From positions 1-10,326 of the forward strand of contig JAUYUF010000021.1 in NCBI GenBank assembly GCA_030694835.1: DNA of 10,326 nt. The letters are read 5' to 3'. Below are positions 7,319-10,326 of this stretch, piece after piece (positions within the stretch are counted from its first letter, which is position 1; the number at the start of each line of letters is the position of its first letter). A model generated the notes under the pieces. The model made no database searches. It worked only from the letters and a program-made list of their open reading frames with translations, and was not told where the DNA came from. The translations under genes and the position numbers were made by a program. The DNA comes from Flavobacteriaceae bacterium (GTDB lineage: Bacteria > Bacteroidota > Bacteroidia > Flavobacteriales > Flavobacteriaceae).

Positions 7319-7885
7319 CTACTGAAAATCTTTAACATAAATATTACCTTTTGTGCTTTTCATATTCCAATTGGTAAGATTTTCATTTGATTCAAATCCA
7401 ATGCCACTAATGGTATCATTTTGTGTTGTTAAAGTAAATTCTTTTTCAGTATAAAAGAAATGTGTTTTTTGATCCCAAAAAAGTTGATCTGTTTTAAGTT
7501 TAATTTTCTGACGATGATTTTCAATAAGTACTTGATTTCTAATTTCAGTAACTTGAGTTTTACTGTAACTAATACCATAATTACTAGATATGGTAATTGA
7601 ATCTCCATTTTCATCAAAAGAAATAACTTTTAAACCTTTTGGAAATTCTGTATATGGATGGTCTTTTCTGTTGCTAAAATCAAGAAGTAATGGTGTGGAA
7701 AGCTTTGATTTTACTATACTAGAATCTGAATAAGTATGGTTAATATTTTCAGCCACCCCGATTGGTAAATTTTGATCTGCTAAAAAATCTTGTACCTTTT
7801 GTGAGTTGTTGCTACAAGATAAAAACATTGCTACCATAAAAATGATAGCAATGCTTGAAATTATATTATTGAAAAATGTTTTCAT
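7319..7885 (-). CDS. lptC: LptC-like lipopolysaccharide transport protein, predicted lipoprotein
   Basis: LptC is the periplasmic part of the LptBFGC-A-DE bridge that carries lipopolysaccharide from the inner to the outer membrane. The 188 residues have a lipoprotein signal sequence ending in FLSC (lipid-carrying Cys24), then an LptC/OstA-like beta-jellyroll with PYTEFPKGL, SNYGISYS, KTDQLFW and the closing GIGFESNENLTNW motif. The length is close to E. coli LptC (191), but the anchor differs: E. coli uses an N-terminal membrane helix. The start is the ATG at 7885, which puts the signal sequence at the terminus; a longer frame to 7924 would need TTG, would overlap the upstream gene and would spoil the signal. 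It starts eight bases after the TPR gene stop, so the two are surely cotranscribed. The other lpt genes are not in the window. Confidence 0.9.
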   Translation of the reverse strand: MKTFFNNIISSIAIIFMVAMFLSCSNNSQKVQDFLADQNLPIGVAENINHTYSDSSIVKSKLSTPLLLDFSNRKDHPYTEFPKGLKVISFDENGDSITISSNYGISYSKTQVTEIRNQVLIENHRQKIKLKTDQLFWDQKTHFFYTEKEFTLTTQNDTISGIGFESNENLTNWNMKSTKGNIYVKDFQ

Positions 7886-7893
7886 GAAACCTA

Positions 7894-9255
7894 TTAAGGA
7901 ACTCTCACAGTTTCTCCAATCCAACAGCCAATTCTAAATGAAGAACCGGATTCTTTTCCTTCAACAAATATTAATTTTTTTGTAGGAATATTTGCAGCAT
8001 AACTACTGATATATCTCTCTGCTAATGATGAAATACTAGGGTCAACCGCTTTTGCTTTATATGCTTTTTCTAAAGCAGCCACATAAACCATTCTTTTTGA
8101 AAATTCGTCATTTCCACATGAGTTAGCGCTTGCGGCATATAAAGTGCCTATTAATAAATAAGCTCTTCCTAAGTTTGATCTATAACTCAATGCTTTTAAG
8201 GCATAATTTCTTGCTTCTATATTATTTCCCTTTCTAGCCATTTCTTGAGCAATTGTAAACAAGTAACCAGCTTTTTTAAACCCATCTGTTTCTTGATCAA
8301 CTGCTTGTTGGTAATATTTTAATGCTTTAGTTGATTCTCCTTTTTCAAATAAAATATTGGCATAGAAAATAGAAGATGTAGGTGAAGGATCTGCTTTAAC
8401 ATATGCTTCAACTAATTTACCATATAATGGATCCGTTGTACATTCCTTAACATACATTCTAGAAACTGCTCTTTTTAACCAAACAGCATTTCCTCTATTT
8501 TCTTCTATTTGTTTTGTATATAATGGTATTAAACGATCACAAGTAGAAATTGATATAATGATATCATCTAAACCACCTTCAATCTGACCTAAAGCAGCTA
8601 AATTGGTTTCGAAGGCATTTTTCTTTCTCTCTTCTGTTGGAGAAAGTGTTTGACCTTCTGCTAATCTTTTCTCATATTCTTCTAAATCTCTAGAATAATT
8701 ATCCATTTTTGTGCCAACTGCTTCTACTAATTCATCGTAGGTATCAAAAACATATTGCGGATTGGTATCTTTATTTCTATCAATTACTCCTTGAAAATAT
8801 CTGTACATTGATTTGATTCCCATTCTTGTAGGATCAATTTTAAAAGCTTTATCTAATAATACAAAAATTTCATTGTCAGAAGCCGCTGCAGATTCCATAA
8901 ATTCAGCATAATCACTATAAACTTTAGCCAAATCTTCATCAGGATAATACTTGATTCGTTGTTCTACTACACGTTTTACTAAAGCTAATGCTTTTTGTTT
9001 TTCAACACCAGTAGCTTTTATATATCTAGCTTCAGCTATATCCATTCCATTTTTATAAATATTAACGGATAGTGTTGGGCAATTTTCAAAAGTCCAAATC
9101 CAATTATCATATGCCATATCATAATTGTTGGTTTTAAAATCACCTCTAAATAAATTATACTTTACTGTACACTCTTCAGAAACTTCTTGAGAGAAAACAG
9201 CCATACTGCTTAAAAACAAAATCAGTACTAGTGTTAAATGTGAAAATTGTTTCAT
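7894..9255 (-). CDS. Exported tetratricopeptide-repeat protein with six cysteines
   Basis: A 453-residue protein with a cleavable signal peptide (MKQFSHLTLVLILFLSSMAVFSQ, cleavage near residue 22). Helical repeat segments resembling TPRs cover most of the mature chain, clearest at about 290-330 (FYANILFEKGESTKALKYYQ) and 330-410 (YLFTIAQEMARKGNNIEARNY). A charged, probably coiled-coil linker is at about 185-220. The C-terminus GSSFRIGCWIGETVRVP is non-repetitive. Mature cysteines are at 29, 59, 239, 272, 380 and 444. It likely acts in the periplasm as a protein-protein scaffold; partner unknown. The start is ATG at 9255; a GTG two codons upstream is less likely. It lies 19 bases after the outer-membrane gene and eight before lptC, so it is probably part of the same operon and concerned with the outer membrane. 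Confidence 0.93.
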   Translation of the reverse strand: MKQFSHLTLVLILFLSSMAVFSQEVSEECTVKYNLFRGDFKTNNYDMAYDNWIWTFENCPTLSVNIYKNGMDIAEARYIKATGVEKQKALALVKRVVEQRIKYYPDEDLAKVYSDYAEFMESAAASDNEIFVLLDKAFKIDPTRMGIKSMYRYFQGVIDRNKDTNPQYVFDTYDELVEAVGTKMDNYSRDLEEYEKRLAEGQTLSPTEERKKNAFETNLAALGQIEGGLDDIIISISTCDRLIPLYTKQIEENRGNAVWLKRAVSRMYVKECTTDPLYGKLVEAYVKADPSPTSSIFYANILFEKGESTKALKYYQQAVDQETDGFKKAGYLFTIAQEMARKGNNIEARNYALKALSYRSNLGRAYLLIGTLYAASANSCGNDEFSKRMVYVAALEKAYKAKAVDPSISSLAERYISSYAANIPTKKLIFVEGKESGSSFRIGCWIGETVRVP

Positions 9256-9274
9256 TGTCACTTACATTTAGTTA

Positions 9275-10326
9275 TTAATTAATTTTTGCTTTGTTGAACC
9301 ATTTATCATTTAATGATAAACTTACTTTTATGTTAAAATAGTTTTCTTGAATCAATCCTAAATCTGTTTTTCCTCTTTTCCCAATTTCAAAACCAAGGTT
9401 AACATTTGATAATTGATTTCCTATTGGCAATCCTACTCCAAAAGTAATGCCAAAATCATCAATACCTGTATATTGATTTGGATTAGTGGTTGCATTAACC
9501 ATTAAACCAGTTTGTTCAAACTTCATTCCAACTCTATAAGTAACTCTATTCCAATAACTTGAAATAGAATTATAATTTGGTGTGTAAAAACCTCCTACTG
9601 ATAATTTGGATGATTTTTGATATTGAGCTTTTGCTGTTGTTAACACACCTGTATTAAATTTTAACGCATCCTGAAAACTATATTCTAAACCAGCAAACCA
9701 TTTTTCATTTTTACCAACTCCTAAACCTATTGCAGTTTTCAATGGCTTTACAATACTTGATTTTGCTTCATGAAAATAAGCAGTATCTCTTGGTATTTCA
9801 GTGCCATTACTATATGTTAAAGAATAAATATACTCTTTTCGGTCAGTATTCAAATCATTTTCTAATGAAACTGTTAATCCTGTATATAGTTTAATTTCAT
9901 TGTAGATTTTCGTTTTATAATTAGTCCCCAATTTTAAACCGAATCCGTTTAAATAATTAGTATTCAAATATTTTGTAGCTAACTGAACATCTCTTACTTG
10001 TTTAATTGTTTGATTTTCAATATTTCCAAAAACATATTCTGCTTCTAAACCAATATTAAAATCTTTTAAAACATTATATCCTACTCCCGTAAATACACGA
10101 TTTGTACCGCCATTTCCTTTTAATAAAGTAATATCTGTAATTTCATCATTTGAATCTTTATTTTCTATATATAAATTATACCCAACTGAGCTTTTAGGCA
10201 TTAATCCAAATGAAAAACCCATTTTTTCACCAATTGGAAAACCTAAAGCAAAATAAGAGGCTGTAGAAGTTAATCCTTTTTCTGTTGTAACACCATCTTT
10301 TACTGTAACAAAATTACTCGAACCTG
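9275..10326 (-). CDS. Outer-membrane beta-barrel protein, FadL-like (N-terminus beyond window)
   Basis: The frame stays open to the right edge, so the Met at 10222 is internal and about 350 C-terminal residues are visible. The chain is a succession of amphipathic beta-strands with turns rich in Asn, Gly and Ser, typical of outer-membrane barrels: ASYFAFGLPIGEKMGFSFG, KWFAGLEYSFQDALKFNTG, YRVGMKFEQTG, GITFGVGLPIG, ENYFNIKVSLSLNDKWFNK. Two GLPIG motifs and the closing SLSLNDKWF resemble flavobacterial FadL-like or outer-membrane transport proteins. The substrate cannot be told. It is the first visible gene of the minus-strand envelope cluster; its promoter and signal peptide lie outside the window. 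Confidence 0.88.
   Translation of the reverse strand, partial: GSSNFVTVKDGVTTEKGLTSTASYFALGFPIGEKMGFSFGLMPKSSVGYNLYIENKDSNDEITDITLLKGNGGTNRVFTGVGYNVLKDFNIGLEAEYVFGNIENQTIKQVRDVQLATKYLNTNYLNGFGLKLGTNYKTKIYNEIKLYTGLTVSLENDLNTDRKEYIYSLTYSNGTEIPRDTAYFHEAKSSIVKPLKTAIGLGVGKNEKWFAGLEYSFQDALKFNTGVLTTAKAQYQKSSKLSVGGFYTPNYNSISSYWNRVTYRVGMKFEQTGLMVNATTNPNQYTGIDDFGITFGVGLPIGNQLSNVNLGFEIGKRGKTDLGLIQENYFNIKVSLSLNDKWFNKAKIN

Noticed and set aside
7274..7321. Open frame running past the lptC stop toward the 62-residue gene, as if lptC were frameshifted
   Set aside because: LptC already has its closing GIGFESN...W motif and a normal family length, so the open frame across these 45 bases is most likely chance.
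7429..7617. Second minus-strand open frame inside lptC
   Set aside because: It is out of frame within the conserved LptC domain and is Lys/Leu/Ile-rich, as expected from frame-shifted AT-rich DNA.

Overview
The window looks like ordinary core chromosome from a member of the Bacteroidota, most likely a Flavobacteriaceae species. The reasons are a strongly AT-rich composition, weak A-rich start regions without clear Shine-Dalgarno sequences, a TATATTTG -7-type promoter box of the Bacteroidota pattern (TTG / TAnnTTTG), a Rho factor with a long charged insert after its N-terminal domain, a DUF4293 protein, and lipoprotein and signal-peptide styles usual in this group. There is no mobile element, CRISPR array, RNA gene or sign of transfer. 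No gene-free stretch exceeds 300 bases; the longest gap is 191 bases between the DUF4293 gene and rho.

Left part (1-1133): the 3' end of a plus-strand gene, probably a beta-barrel or envelope protein, converges on a minus-strand orphan LuxR/NarL-type response regulator, with a bulged hairpin terminator between them. Upstream of the regulator lie a small perfect palindrome and the terminator of the next gene.

Middle (1134-3540): a four-helix DUF4293 membrane protein (minus) is divergent from rho (plus). Their shared intergenic region holds a good promoter candidate for rho, giving a leader of about 105 bases with a 7-bp hairpin at its start. A strong bidirectional terminator closes rho and the convergent ppiD-like gene.

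Right part (3541-10326): six genes on the minus strand, all concerned with the cell envelope. In transcription order they are an outer-membrane beta-barrel protein (start lies beyond the right edge), an exported six-cysteine TPR protein, an LptC-like lipoprotein, a 62-residue double-helix membrane protein, a DUF21/CBS/CorC-C membrane protein, and a membrane-anchored parvulin-type foldase of the PpiD/SurA kind. The first five are tightly spaced (8 to 45 bases) and are probably one operon; the foldase follows after a 129-base gap and may have its own start signal. Together they suggest a module for lipopolysaccharide transport, outer-membrane protein folding and membrane homeostasis, though that joint role is inferred from context.

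I found no exotic new system here. The points most worth a second look are the Rho insert and its leader, the undescribed 62-residue membrane protein next to lptC, and LptC being built as a lipoprotein.
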